Positions 52,643-60,786 of a stretch of DNA of 64,000 nt are shown here, piece after piece. Each line of letters begins with the position of its first letter. Position 1 is the first letter of the stretch. A model generated the notes under the pieces. That model made no database searches, was not told where the DNA came from, and saw nothing but the letters and a program-made list of their open reading frames with translations. Source of the stretch: Sphingomonas sp. DG1-23 (lineage in GTDB: Bacteria; Pseudomonadota; Alphaproteobacteria; Sphingomonadales; Sphingomonadaceae). Made by a program: the position numbers and the translations under genes. Location: the NCBI RefSeq assembly GCF_030730875.1, contig NZ_JAVAMA010000015.1, positions 1-64,000 on the forward strand. The letters run 5' to 3'.

Positions 52643-52660
52643 ATGGCAGGGCGATGACTC
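52643..52660 (-). promoter_or_regulatory. Pho-box-like site upstream of the PhoX-like gene
   Basis: The minus strand reads GAGTCAT-CGCC-CTGCCAT, two direct repeats with a 4-base spacer. This matches the PhoB consensus CTGTCAT-N4-CTGTCAT at 11 of 14 positions. It sits 85 bases before the ATG, a reasonable place for a PhoB-activated promoter. Confidence 0.5.
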
Positions 52661-52721
52661 TTCGCGGACCGGTTTGTGACGCTTTGCCCTTGGCCGTCGC
52701 AGCGGCTAATCGACGGGCGTC

Positions 52722-53270
52722 ATGCACCCCGGCAGTCCCGATCCCGAAACCTCCGCTCCTGCGCCGAGCCTCGCGCACCGGCTGGCCGCGTTTGCGGCCC
52801 GTCCCCGGCCGGCCGGTGCGAAGCCGGGCATGACGCAATGGTCCGACGGCGGCGTCGCTGCGCTCGTTGCGGCGCTGATCGTGGCCGGGCCGTTGCTGAC
52901 GATCGCCGGGGCAAAGCTGCTGACCGTCCAGCAGCGCGTGGCGGCGAAAAGGATCGAGCGCGATGCAGCCCCGCGCATCGCAGCGGCCAAGGCGGCGACC
53001 GAGGCGCGCGGGCAGATCGACGCAGTGCTACGCCGCCCGACCCTGGGATCCACGATCGAGGCGCTGGCTCGCGCGCTTCCTGCCGATGCGACGCTGGTCC
53101 GTGCCGGGCGCACCGCGCAAGGAGCGGTCGAGATCGACGTGGCCGCCGCCGACCCGGACAAGCTTCGCGGCGCGCTGCGTCGCGCACCGGCATTCATGCG
53201 ATTGCGCAACACCGGGCAGCGGCAGGCCGACACGAAGATGATCGTCACCTTTGCGGGGACCACGCCGTGA
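52722..53270 (+). CDS. PilN/GspL-like inner-membrane protein
   Basis: A 182-aa protein with a cytoplasmic Pro-rich start, one membrane helix (VAALVAALIVAGPLLTIAGA), a coiled-coil stretch (LLTVQQRVAAKRIERDAAPR) and a small periplasmic ferredoxin-like domain (IEALARALPADATLVRAGRT, EIDVAAADPDKLRGALRRAP). This is the layout of PilN or of the C-terminal half of GspL. The actin-like cytoplasmic part of GspL is missing. The first of three overlapping genes; divergent from the PhoX-like gene. Confidence 0.65.
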   Translation: MHPGSPDPETSAPAPSLAHRLAAFAARPRPAGAKPGMTQWSDGGVAALVAALIVAGPLLTIAGAKLLTVQQRVAAKRIERDAAPRIAAAKAATEARGQIDAVLRRPTLGSTIEALARALPADATLVRAGRTAQGAVEIDVAAADPDKLRGALRRAPAFMRLRNTGQRQADTKMIVTFAGTTP

Positions 53271-53725
53271 GAGTACCGCCACTCGCATCGGGAGCGGGAG
53301 CGGGGCTGCTCGCGCTTGCCTTGCTCGCGCCGATGACGGGCAAGGCGTTGGGCGACCTCGCCGCCGCCCGTGCCGCCCGCGCGCAACTCGTTCAGGCTGC
53401 GGCATTGCCCGAACGACGCGCGCCGATCGTCGCCGACGGTCTGGCGCTCGCCGCGCCCGATCCGGCGGCGGCACGGGCAGCGATGATGGCGCGGCTCCAG
53501 CGGCTGGCCAGGGCGGGCGGCGTGCTGGTCGAGGAGACCAACGGCATCGAGGCGCCCGACGGGCTGGCGGCGCTGCGGGTGCGGGTTTCGGGAGCGGAAA
53601 AGGCCGTACTCGCGCTCGCGGACGCCTTCGAGCGCGAGCAGCCGCTGATGCGATTTCGCCGCTGGTCGATCGAACCGGTGGCGGACGGCGTCCGGCTAGC
53701 CGCCGAAGCGGTGGCGGTGCAATGA
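53267..53725 (+). CDS. GspM/PilO-like protein
   Basis: A 152-aa protein with an N-terminal membrane helix (GAGAGLLALALLAPMTGKAL), a helical stalk (AAARAARAQLVQAAALPERR) and a C-terminal ferredoxin-like domain (AMMARLQRLARAGGVLVEET, LAALRVRVSGAEKAVLALAD, FRRWSIEPVADGVRLAAEAV). This fits the GspM type b family. The GTG start overlaps the previous stop and the stop overlaps the next start, so all three are translated together. Confidence 0.65.
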   Translation: MRVPPLASGAGAGLLALALLAPMTGKALGDLAAARAARAQLVQAAALPERRAPIVADGLALAAPDPAAARAAMMARLQRLARAGGVLVEETNGIEAPDGLAALRVRVSGAEKAVLALADAFEREQPLMRFRRWSIEPVADGVRLAAEAVAVQ

Positions 53726-54138
53726 GCGCGCGCCGCACCGCGCTCGGTCTTGCCGGCGGATTCGCCGTGCTGATGCCGCTGGCGCTGCTCGTCCCGCGCG
53801 GGAACGCGCCGAACCAGCCCGCCGCGATCGCATCGCCTTCGACCCCGCTCGCGGCGCCCGCGGCGCCGCCGCCGCTCGCTGCCGCTTATGAACGGTCGCT
53901 GTTCGGCGCGGCCGAGGCGGAGGAAGCGGCGTTGCCCGGCGACGCGCCGGCGCTGGTGGGAGTCGTCGGCCGGCTCGGCGCGGACGCGGTGGCGCTGGTG
54001 CGCACTGCCGAGGGTACGACACGGGCCCTGCAAATCGGCGAGAGCGTCGACGGCTGGCAGCTCGCCGGCCTCGCGATCGACGCCGCGTTCTTCACCCGCG
54101 GCGCGCAACGCGTCCGGGTGCCGCTGCCGGCGGGTTGA
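53722..54138 (+). CDS. GspC/PilP-like protein without PDZ domain
   Basis: A 138-aa protein with one membrane helix (TALGLAGGFAVLMPLALLVP), a Pro/Ala linker and a small beta domain resembling the HR domain of GspC: PALVGVVGRLGADAVALVRT, RALQIGESVDGWQLAGLAID. The PDZ domain of the full GspC (encoded at 57373) is absent. With the two preceding genes it would form an inner-membrane alignment complex like PilNOP. Confidence 0.65.
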   Translation: MSARRTALGLAGGFAVLMPLALLVPRGNAPNQPAAIASPSTPLAAPAAPPPLAAAYERSLFGAAEAEEAALPGDAPALVGVVGRLGADAVALVRTAEGTTRALQIGESVDGWQLAGLAIDAAFFTRGAQRVRVPLPAG

Positions 54139-54376
54139 GCAGCCGCCTGGTAGACGGACGGCTAATTCCGGGTGGAGAGCGGCTGGTCCGCTTCCGAGTT
54201 TGCGGATCGAGTTGGCGGCCGCGAGGCTCGGCCGTTTGATACAGCCAGCCCTCCGCCAGTACGTGCGTCGACAAATGGGAGGAAGTCCCTCGATTCGACA
54301 GCCGAGGCCTTACCTATGCGCTAGGCCGGATCGTCCCTACACCCGTCGCGGCGCAGCGGAATTTGAGGAGAGCGTG

Positions 54377-54892
54377 ATGCGTCATTGGACTTTGTCGGCG
54401 GCGATCGGAGCTGCCATCTTGATCTCTGGCTCAGGCTCAGCGAACCCGGCGCAACGTATTGTTTCTGGCAGCTATGTCCGCGACCCGGAACGAAGCGACG
54501 CCGCCTTTCAAGCGATCGAGAACGCTATTGCCGGCGTTTCCAACGCCAAACGCCCTCTCGTTCGCATGAGGCTACGCAAGTCCATTGCTACAAGTAGATT
54601 TAGAATTTCGAGTTCAGGAAGTCGATTCTCGATCAAGTACGATGACAAAACACCTATTGTCGTTTGGATTGGCGGAGATTCGATCAAGTGGACGCTCGTG
54701 GAAAGCCTCGTTTTCGATGTGTCGGCAAAAGCGAATGGTGAAGCCATTTCGCTAACATTCCGCGGAGACGACATCGAGCGGACGACAGTGTATCTTGGCG
54801 TTGGGCAACAGTTGGTGGAGGAGACTACCATTATCAGTCCACTGCTCTCTACGCCAATTAGCTATAAGCTCGTCTACAATCGAGCGAACTGA
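54377..54892 (+). CDS. Secreted protein of unknown function, 171 aa, AT-richer
   Basis: The product has a signal peptide (RHWTLSAAIGAAILISGSGS, cleavage near residue 22). The mature part is mixed alpha/beta (AAFQAIENAIAGVSNAKRPL, FRISSSGSRFSIKYDDKTPI, TVYLGVGQQLVEETTIISPL) with no cysteine pair and no catalytic motif I can name. GAGGAG lies about 6-11 bases before the ATG. Base composition is clearly lower in GC than the genes on either side, with varied third codon positions, suggesting recent acquisition. The 238 bases upstream (54139-54376) show no feature I can support. Confidence 0.7.
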   Translation: MRHWTLSAAIGAAILISGSGSANPAQRIVSGSYVRDPERSDAAFQAIENAIAGVSNAKRPLVRMRLRKSIATSRFRISSSGSRFSIKYDDKTPIVVWIGGDSIKWTLVESLVFDVSAKANGEAISLTFRGDDIERTTVYLGVGQQLVEETTIISPLLSTPISYKLVYNRAN

Positions 54893-54927
54893 CAGGATCT
54901 ACGAGTCGGACTCTCTGGTGAGAAGCC

Positions 54928-55299
54928 GTGAACGGCCTTCGTTTCGTAGGTGCGGATGCCGGTCAGATGATCTCTCGGCGTCTGCTTAAGGCGCGCTACG
55001 ATCGTGAACGAACGGCAACAACTGGGGCGAGAGCAGTCATTAAGGACCGTAAGGCAGAATCAGCCTCAACGAGACTTTCGATGCCTTCACCGAAGCGGGA
55101 AGGCGGCAGTGGCATGCGGCCAGGCGCAACTCTCGAGGCAATAGATTCGTCAGGCCGCAGCGATGCGTGCGATCATTGCGGACATCCCATCCCGCCAGAT
55201 GGCGGTAACGCAAACCAAGACTTTCGGCTCTGCGACGCGTGCGATAGCGACTGGCTAACGGCTGTTGCAGGTAGCGTTCTTTCGCGCGTGGCTCAGTAG
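54928..55299 (+). CDS. Possible small Cys-rich protein
   Basis: An open frame of 123 codons with low internal evidence except at the end, where ACDHCGHPIPPDGG and RLCDACDSDWLTAV form a CxxC...CxxC zinc-ribbon-like pair. The start is unclear (GTG 54928 or ATG 55114). The last codons overlap the end of gspD on the other strand. It is likely part of the same AT-richer insert as the preceding gene. Confidence 0.4.
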   Translation: MNGLRFVGADAGQMISRRLLKARYDRERTATTGARAVIKDRKAESASTRLSMPSPKREGGSGMRPGATLEAIDSSGRSDACDHCGHPIPPDGGNANQDFRLCDACDSDWLTAVAGSVLSRVAQ

Positions 55300-57362
55300 A
55301 TTCCGTCGATCTCGACGGTCAGCCGGGGCGTGGGCGGCGCGAGCAGCAGGCTGGAGCGGCGCGTATTGGCGATCTCCTCGGAGCGCAGGCGTGCGTATTT
55401 GTCCTTCGCCGCCGCCGCCGCATCGGCCGGATCGCGCAGGATCGTCGGCTTGAGAAAGATGAACAAGGTGCGCTTCTGACGAGTTTCGCGCCGGCTCTTG
55501 AACAATTCGCCGACGATCGGGATGTCGCCGAGGATCGGCACTTGCTGGCGCGAATCCTGCCGGTCGTCGGTGATCAGTCCGCCCAGCACGATGGTCTGGC
55601 CATTGTCGGCGAGCACGGTGGTGTTGATCGCGCGGCGATTGGTGACGAGGTCGGAGGCGGCGGCGGTCTGGGCCGCCGCGATCGACGAGGCTTCCTGGTT
55701 GACCTGCAGCCGGATCGTGTCGCCGGCATTGATCCGCGGCAGCACCCGCAAGGTGATGCCGACGTCCTTGCGCTCGATCGTGGTGTAGGGTGCGACCGAA
55801 GTCGAATCGGTCAGTACCGATCCGGTGACGAAGGGCACGTTCTGACCCGAAACGAACTCGCCCGGGACGTTATCGAGAACGGTGATCTGCGGGGTCGACA
55901 GCAGGTTCGCCCGCGTCGACGCGCCCAAAGCCTGGACGAGGATCGAGAAATCGTTGCCGATGTTGATGTTGCCGGTCAGCCCGGTGCCGATCAGCGCCCC
56001 GGCCGGCACGTTGAGTGCCTTCAGGATCGTGCCGAGCGACGTTCCCGCCTGATCGAAGGACGTGCCTACGCCCTCTTGCTGGAGCGTCACGGCGTTGGTG
56101 CCGAGCTGGACGCCGAGCGCCTCGGCATCGTCGCCGGTGATCTCGGCAATCGCCGCCTCGATCAGCACTTGCGGGCGGCGCACGTCGAGATCGGTGATCA
56201 GTTGCTCGATCGAGGCGATCGCGGACGGGGTGCCGCGCACCACCACTGCGTTGAGCTCGGGCGCTGGCTGGACGGTCAGATCGGGAGTCGAAAATCCCTG
56301 CGGCGTCTGGGCCGGCTGGTTCTGCATCACCGGCTGGGTCGCAGCGTTGGCGGCCTGCATCGCATTGCCGAGCCCGGCGCCGGTCGCTGCGGCGCTGTTG
56401 GGAAGCGACGCGAGGTTTTGCGATCCGCCGCTCAAACGGGCGAAGGGATTGCTGTTCGCGCCCGAGAGGCTGCGCGCGATCGGATTGTCGGCGCTCTCGC
56501 CCTGGCCGAGCACGCCGCGCAGAACGTCGGTCACGGTTTCGGCATCGGCATAATTGAGGCGGAACATCCGCGTGATCGGCGTCGCGCCGCCGGGCTGGTC
56601 GAGCGACGCGGCGATGCGGCGGGCCTCGGCGACCGCGGCGGGGGTGCCGCGGATGATCACGGTGTTGCTGCGGCCGTCGGCGGCCACGCGCGCGCCGGTG
56701 CCGCCCTGCTGATCGCCGAGAACGGTCTGGAGCGACTGGGCGACATCGGCGGCGTTGCCGTTGCGCAGCGTGATCGTTGCGAAGGTTGCGCCGCTGCCGC
56801 CGTCGAGCTGGCGGGCGATCGCCTCCACCCGGCGGACATTGTCGGCATAATCGGTGATCACCACGGCGTTGGGACTGGTCAGCGGCTCGACGCTGCCGAA
56901 GGTTGCAACGAGGGGACGGATGACGCGCGCGACATCGGCCGAGGGCACGTTGGCGAGGCGGACCATCCGGGTGACGAGTTCCTGCCCACCCGCCGCGCGG
57001 CCGGGGACGCCGCCGTCGCGCACGGCATTGGCCGCGGGCACCACGCGCCACGCACGGCCCGATCGCACTGCCGAGAAGCCATTGGCGCGGAGCACCGACT
57101 GGAACAGCTCCCAGACTCCCGAAGGCGATAGCGGCGTCGCCGAAGTGACGGTGACGACACCTTTCACCGCCGGATCGAGGATCAGGGTGCGGCCGGTGAT
57201 CCGCGAAATCTGATCGGCGACGTCGGCGATCTCGACTCCGCGCATGTTGATCACGATGTCGCCCGGCTGGGCCTGCTCGGCGGCGTTCTGCGCGACGGCG
57301 ACGCTGTCGAGCGCGATGCCGGCAAGCGCGAGAGCGGCGAGGGTGGAGCGAATCTGGTGCAC
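55293..57362 (-). CDS. gspD: Type II secretion outer-membrane secretin GspD
   Basis: GspD forms the outer-membrane channel. The 689-aa product has a signal peptide, an N0 domain (DIVINMRGVEIADVADQISR), three N1-N3 repeats (VIRPLVATFGSVEPLTSPNA, NTVIIRGTPAAVAEARRIAA, ELNAVVVRGTPSAIASIEQL) with a Gly/Ala/Gln-rich insert in N3, and the secretin core (VPGEFVSGQNVPFVTGSVLT, LGGLITDDRQDSRQQVPILG, GELFKSRRETRQKRTLFIFL). The GTG start has only a weak SD and follows gspC by 10 bases. No S-domain pilotin-binding tail is obvious. Confidence 0.96.
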   Translation of the reverse strand: MHQIRSTLAALALAGIALDSVAVAQNAAEQAQPGDIVINMRGVEIADVADQISRITGRTLILDPAVKGVVTVTSATPLSPSGVWELFQSVLRANGFSAVRSGRAWRVVPAANAVRDGGVPGRAAGGQELVTRMVRLANVPSADVARVIRPLVATFGSVEPLTSPNAVVITDYADNVRRVEAIARQLDGGSGATFATITLRNGNAADVAQSLQTVLGDQQGGTGARVAADGRSNTVIIRGTPAAVAEARRIAASLDQPGGATPITRMFRLNYADAETVTDVLRGVLGQGESADNPIARSLSGANSNPFARLSGGSQNLASLPNSAAATGAGLGNAMQAANAATQPVMQNQPAQTPQGFSTPDLTVQPAPELNAVVVRGTPSAIASIEQLITDLDVRRPQVLIEAAIAEITGDDAEALGVQLGTNAVTLQQEGVGTSFDQAGTSLGTILKALNVPAGALIGTGLTGNINIGNDFSILVQALGASTRANLLSTPQITVLDNVPGEFVSGQNVPFVTGSVLTDSTSVAPYTTIERKDVGITLRVLPRINAGDTIRLQVNQEASSIAAAQTAAASDLVTNRRAINTTVLADNGQTIVLGGLITDDRQDSRQQVPILGDIPIVGELFKSRRETRQKRTLFIFLKPTILRDPADAAAAAKDKYARLRSEEIANTRRSSLLLAPPTPRLTVEIDGIY

Positions 57363-57372
57363 TAGGGTCTCT

Positions 57373-58185
57373 TTAGCGAAGCGGCACGGTAAGCGTCAGC
57401 CGCTTCCCGTCGCGGAGGATCTGGATCTGGGCATTGCCGTTCGCCTGCGCGGAGGCGAAGGCGGCGTTGGCGGCAGCGGGATCGCTCAGCGACGTCCCGT
57501 TGACCGACTGGATGACGTCGCCCGCGACCATGCCGGGCGGACCGTTGTCGCCGATGCGAAAGCCGCCATTCACCGGCGTCGCGTCGAAGCGCTGGAGCAG
57601 ACCGGCGGTGCTCGCCGAGGGCGGGATGGCGGGCGGGGGCGGGGCGCCCGCGCCCGAACCGGTCACCGGCGAGCCCGGTTGCGGCGTCTGCGCGGCCTGG
57701 TTTTGCGCCGCCTGACGCTGCTCGGGCGAGAGCGTCGGATCGGGGAAAGCGAGATATTCGCTGCGACCGCCGGCCGTGAGGATCACCCGATCGCGCAGGA
57801 TCGACTGGATCGTCGCGCCGCTCACGGCCTCACCGACATGAAACGGCGTCGCGGCCGCGCCGCTCACCGAGATGAAGGCAGTCGAAAGCGAGGCGGGGCT
57901 GGCGGCGATCACGCCCTTGAGCTCGAGCGGCAGCGACGTGGCCTGCGACGCGTCGGCCGCCGCCACCTTTCCGAACGGCGCAAGGGCGATCGCAGGCGCG
58001 ATGTCCGGCGCGACGGCCGGGCCGCTGCGGCCCGACGGCACCGTGATCGCGCCGGTGCCGGCATGCCCGGCGAGCCGCCAGGTGAGACCGGCGAGCGCCA
58101 CTGCGACCGAAAGCACCACCAGCCCGGTGAAGATGTCGAGCGCGGTGCGCGCCTGGCGCGGGGTGAGGGACAAAGCAGTGCTCAT
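57373..58185 (-). CDS. gspC: Type II secretion protein GspC
   Basis: GspC links the secretin to the inner-membrane platform and takes part in substrate choice. The 270-aa product has one membrane helix (ALDIFTGLVVLSVAVALAGL), an HR domain (ATPFHVGEAVSGATIQSILR, DRVILTAGGRSEYLAF), a Gln/Pro/Gly linker and a C-terminal PDZ domain (GPPGMVAGDVIQSVNGTSLS, IQILRDGKRLTLTVPL). ATG 58185 overlaps the gspI stop (ATGA). Confidence 0.92.
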   Translation of the reverse strand: MSTALSLTPRQARTALDIFTGLVVLSVAVALAGLTWRLAGHAGTGAITVPSGRSGPAVAPDIAPAIALAPFGKVAAADASQATSLPLELKGVIAASPASLSTAFISVSGAAATPFHVGEAVSGATIQSILRDRVILTAGGRSEYLAFPDPTLSPEQRQAAQNQAAQTPQPGSPVTGSGAGAPPPPAIPPSASTAGLLQRFDATPVNGGFRIGDNGPPGMVAGDVIQSVNGTSLSDPAAANAAFASAQANGNAQIQILRDGKRLTLTVPLR

Positions 58186-58673
58186 CCCTTGCGTCCGTCC
58201 ACGAAGCCGTCGAGCGATGCAAGGGGCGTGGTCGCGCGCGCGGGAAACACTTCGATCCGCACGCGCTGGATTTCGGGATCGTCGGTGCCGCGCCGGGTCA
58301 CGGCGATCCGCCATCGCTCGCCGAGCATTTCGACCTGGTCGGCACCGGGCATTCGGGTTTCGAGCTCGGCGAGCCGGTTCTCGGCGACCCACATCGCCGC
58401 GGTGCGCCGCTCGACGCCGCGGGTGGAGTCGATGTGCGATTCGACGGTGCGCATCAGGCCGACGGTGGCGATCGCGAGCACGGCGAGCGCGACAAGGGCT
58501 TCGATCAGCGAGAAGCCGGCTTCTCCACTATCGTCACCCCGGACTTGTTCCGGGGTCCACCGGGCCGCGAACGAAGATGGCGCCCTTCTCGTAACAGCCT
58601 CACCGCCAGCGTGCTCAGGCGCGGTGGATGCCGGAACAAGTCCGGCATGAAGGAATAGAGCGAAGGCCCGCAT
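58182..58673 (-). CDS. gspI: Type II secretion minor pseudopilin GspI with repeat-extended leader
   Basis: GspI is a tip pseudopilin. The cleavage site and helix are clear: GEAG/FSLIEALVALAVLAIA, followed by RTAAMWVAENRLAELETR, a GspI signature. The leader is 53 residues, far longer than usual. A 117-bp palindromic repeat (58534-58650) lies inside it and adds exactly 39 codons. Without it the leader would be 14 residues, like that of gspH. No ATG, GTG or TTG in frame occurs between the repeat and the cleavage site, so translation must pass through the repeat. The ATG overlaps the gspH stop. Confidence 0.9.
   Translation of the reverse strand: MRAFALFLHAGLVPASTAPEHAGGEAVTRRAPSSFAARWTPEQVRGDDSGEAGFSLIEALVALAVLAIATVGLMRTVESHIDSTRGVERRTAAMWVAENRLAELETRMPGADQVEMLGERWRIAVTRRGTDDPEIQRVRIEVFPARATTPLASLDGFVDGRKG
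58534..58650. repeat. 117-bp inverted-repeat element inside gspI
   Basis: Two 28-base arms (58534-58561 and 58623-58650) are inverted copies with two or three mismatches, each itself a palindrome around CCGGAACAAGTCCGG. The centre is 61 bases. It differs from the G-rich family at 9785, 18808, 21281 and 26055. It is inserted in frame in the gspI leader. Confidence 0.9.
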
Positions 58674-59155
58674 CACGCCTTCGGCGCCGGTGCCGGCATC
58701 GCGCGCGCAGTCAACCCGTCATAGGTTACCAGCCATCGCTGCGACCCGCTTTCGACCATTGCGGAAAGCGGTCTCCCCGCGCCGTCGACGCCGAGGATCA
58801 CCGGCGGCCGCACGCTCAACGTCACCACCATGCCGCCGGGAAGGCGATGGAAGCCCAGCGCGTCGTCAGTGCGCGCGATCAACTGGCCGTCGGCGCCGAT
58901 CGTGGCGAAGCCATAGCCGTGCTTCTGGACGGTGAACGCCATCATCCGATCGCCGAGCATCGCGTCGTCGGCAGCCGCCTGCAGCCGGGTGGCGAGGCGG
59001 CGCGCCTCGGTCTCGACGCTCGGCGCGCGGGTGACGCTGCCGATGCCGAGCGTGACCGCGCCGGCCATCACTGCGATGATGACGAGCACGATCAGCATTT
59101 CGAGCAGGGTGAAGCCCGCGTCGCGATCGATCGCGGTCCGTGCTGCCCCCCGCAC
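58673..59155 (-). CDS. gspH: Type II secretion minor pseudopilin GspH
   Basis: GspH is a minor pseudopilin near the tip. The 160-aa product has a short leader with the prepilin site DRDAG/FTLLEMLIVLVIIAV and a GspH-type globular domain (SVETEARRLATRLQAAADDA, RMMAFTVQKHGYGF, GMVVTLSVRPPVILGVDGAG). The GTG start lies 5 bases after the gspG stop. Confidence 0.88.
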   Translation of the reverse strand: MRGAARTAIDRDAGFTLLEMLIVLVIIAVMAGAVTLGIGSVTRAPSVETEARRLATRLQAAADDAMLGDRMMAFTVQKHGYGFATIGADGQLIARTDDALGFHRLPGGMVVTLSVRPPVILGVDGAGRPLSAMVESGSQRWLVTYDGLTARAMPAPAPKA

Positions 59156-59160
59156 CGAAA

Positions 59161-59643
59161 TCAGCCTTTGCCGTCGATATCGGCGTCGACTCCTTCGCCG
59201 CCTTGCTTGCCGTCGCGGCCGAGCGAGCGGATCGTGAAGGTCATCCCGTCAGACTGATAGTCATAGGGCTTCTGCCAGCCGTCGAGCGCGGGCGCCGAAA
59301 GATAGCCGCCCTGCGCCCAGCTGCCCGGAACCGGCGGCGCCGTCGGGCGCTCGACGAGCGCCTTCAGCCCCTGTTCGGAGGTCGGATAGGCACCATTGTC
59401 GAGGCGGTACATCTTCAGCGCGCCGGCGATGCTGCTGATATTGGATTTGGTCGTTGTGGCCTTCGCCTCGTCCGGGCGGCCCATCACGTTGACGGTGACC
59501 AGCCCGGCGATGACCGCGATGATCACCAGCACGATCATCATCTCGAGCAAGGTGAAGCCGGCCTCGCCCTTGGGAGTTGTGCGGCGCTTGCTGTTCTGCC
59601 TAAGCAGTGCGATGTCACTAAACTGTTTCAAAACTATGCGCAT
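59161..59643 (-). CDS. gspG: Type II secretion major pseudopilin GspG
   Basis: GspG is the main subunit of the pseudopilus. The 160-aa product has the site KGEAG/FTLLEMMIVLVIIAV and the family C-terminal half: ISSIAGALKMYRLDNGAYPT, SEQGLKALVERPT, WQKPYDYQSDG and IRSLGRDGKQGGEG. The leader of about 29 residues is long; the start codon may lie further in. The ATG is only 9 bases from the gspL ATG on the other strand. Confidence 0.95.
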   Translation of the reverse strand: MRIVLKQFSDIALLRQNSKRRTTPKGEAGFTLLEMMIVLVIIAVIAGLVTVNVMGRPDEAKATTTKSNISSIAGALKMYRLDNGAYPTSEQGLKALVERPTAPPVPGSWAQGGYLSAPALDGWQKPYDYQSDGMTFTIRSLGRDGKQGGEGVDADIDGKG

Positions 59644-59652
59644 CCCCGCCCC

Positions 59653-60786
59653 ATGCGTCCTTCCCATGAAGCAAATGTGACAGCCTCCGGTCGCACCATA
59701 GGCGCGCCCGATGCGCCGGAATCGCTCGCCACGGGAGTGTGGACGCTGGCGGGCGATCGGCTGATCATAGCCGAGCGGGGAGGCCCTGCAACCATCGTCG
59801 TGCCGACCGAGCAGGTGCGGCTGCTCGCGGTCGACCTGCCGTTGGCGAGTCGGGCGAAGCGGCTGGAGGCGTTGCCCTTCGCCGTCGAGGAACTGATCGC
59901 CGAACCGGTGGAGTCGGTCCATCTCGCGCTCGGCGCCGAGGTGGCGCCGAAACGCTATCTGGTCGGCGTGGTGCGGCACGAATTGATGACGGCGTGGGTC
60001 GATTCGGCCGAGGATGCAGGGCTCGGGCACGCCGCGATGGTCCCCGATGCGCTCGCGCTGCCGCGGCCGGCGGAAGGCGAATGGTCGGTCGATCTCGGCG
60101 CGGATCGTGCGGTGGTCCGCGCCGGCGACGGCACCGGCTTCGCGATTCCGCCGGCGATGCTGCAGGCTGCATGGCAGGCCGCGGGACGGCCTGCGGCCCG
60201 GTCCTACGGGGCACCGCTTCCTGCGGAGATGCTGGCCGGCGGATCGGCGATCGAGCCCGCGGCGCTGGCGGAGCGGTTGCTCGCGCCCGCGCTCGACTTG
60301 CGGCAGGGGCGCTATGCCCGCCGCCGCGCCGCGCTGCCCGATATCTGGCGGCGGCTCGGCTGGATCGTCGCGCTGGGGGCCGCCGCGCATGTGGTCATCG
60401 CCACTGCCGACACGCTGATGTTGCGCAACATCGCCGATCGACGCGAGGCCGACACGCGCGCAACCGCCGCCATCGCTGCGCCGGGAGCCAATCTGGGCGG
60501 CGATCTCGCCGCGAGCGTCGCCGATATGCTGCCCACCGGGAGTAGCGCGCCGCCCGACGCCTTTCTGCCGCTGTTGACCCGCGTATCGGGCGCGCTCGGG
60601 CCGCTCGCCGGGGCGATCACCGTGCGTGCGATCGACTATCAGGCGAATGCGCTCACGCTCGACCTCGAGGGCAGCGATCCCGGGCTCGCCGGACGTGCCG
60701 AGGCGGCGTTGCGCGCCGCGCGCGTCACGGCAACCGTAACCCGCTCGCCCGACGGCAGCGTCCGCATAACGGCGAGCAACGCATGA
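59653..60786 (+). CDS. gspL: Type II secretion protein GspL
   Basis: GspL is the inner-membrane protein that recruits the ATPase GspE. The 377-aa product has a cytoplasmic actin-like domain (VVPTEQVRLLAVDLPLASRA, LEALPFAVEELIAEPVESVH), a membrane helix (LGWIVALGAAAHVVIATADT) and a periplasmic ferredoxin-like domain (LTRVSGALGPLAGAITVRAI, LTLDLEGSDPGLAGRAEAAL). ATG 59653 is used; a GTG at 59678 is an alternative that would free space for a promoter. It overlaps gspM by four bases. Confidence 0.9.
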   Translation: MRPSHEANVTASGRTIGAPDAPESLATGVWTLAGDRLIIAERGGPATIVVPTEQVRLLAVDLPLASRAKRLEALPFAVEELIAEPVESVHLALGAEVAPKRYLVGVVRHELMTAWVDSAEDAGLGHAAMVPDALALPRPAEGEWSVDLGADRAVVRAGDGTGFAIPPAMLQAAWQAAGRPAARSYGAPLPAEMLAGGSAIEPAALAERLLAPALDLRQGRYARRRAALPDIWRRLGWIVALGAAAHVVIATADTLMLRNIADRREADTRATAAIAAPGANLGGDLAASVADMLPTGSSAPPDAFLPLLTRVSGALGPLAGAITVRAIDYQANALTLDLEGSDPGLAGRAEAALRAARVTATVTRSPDGSVRITASNA

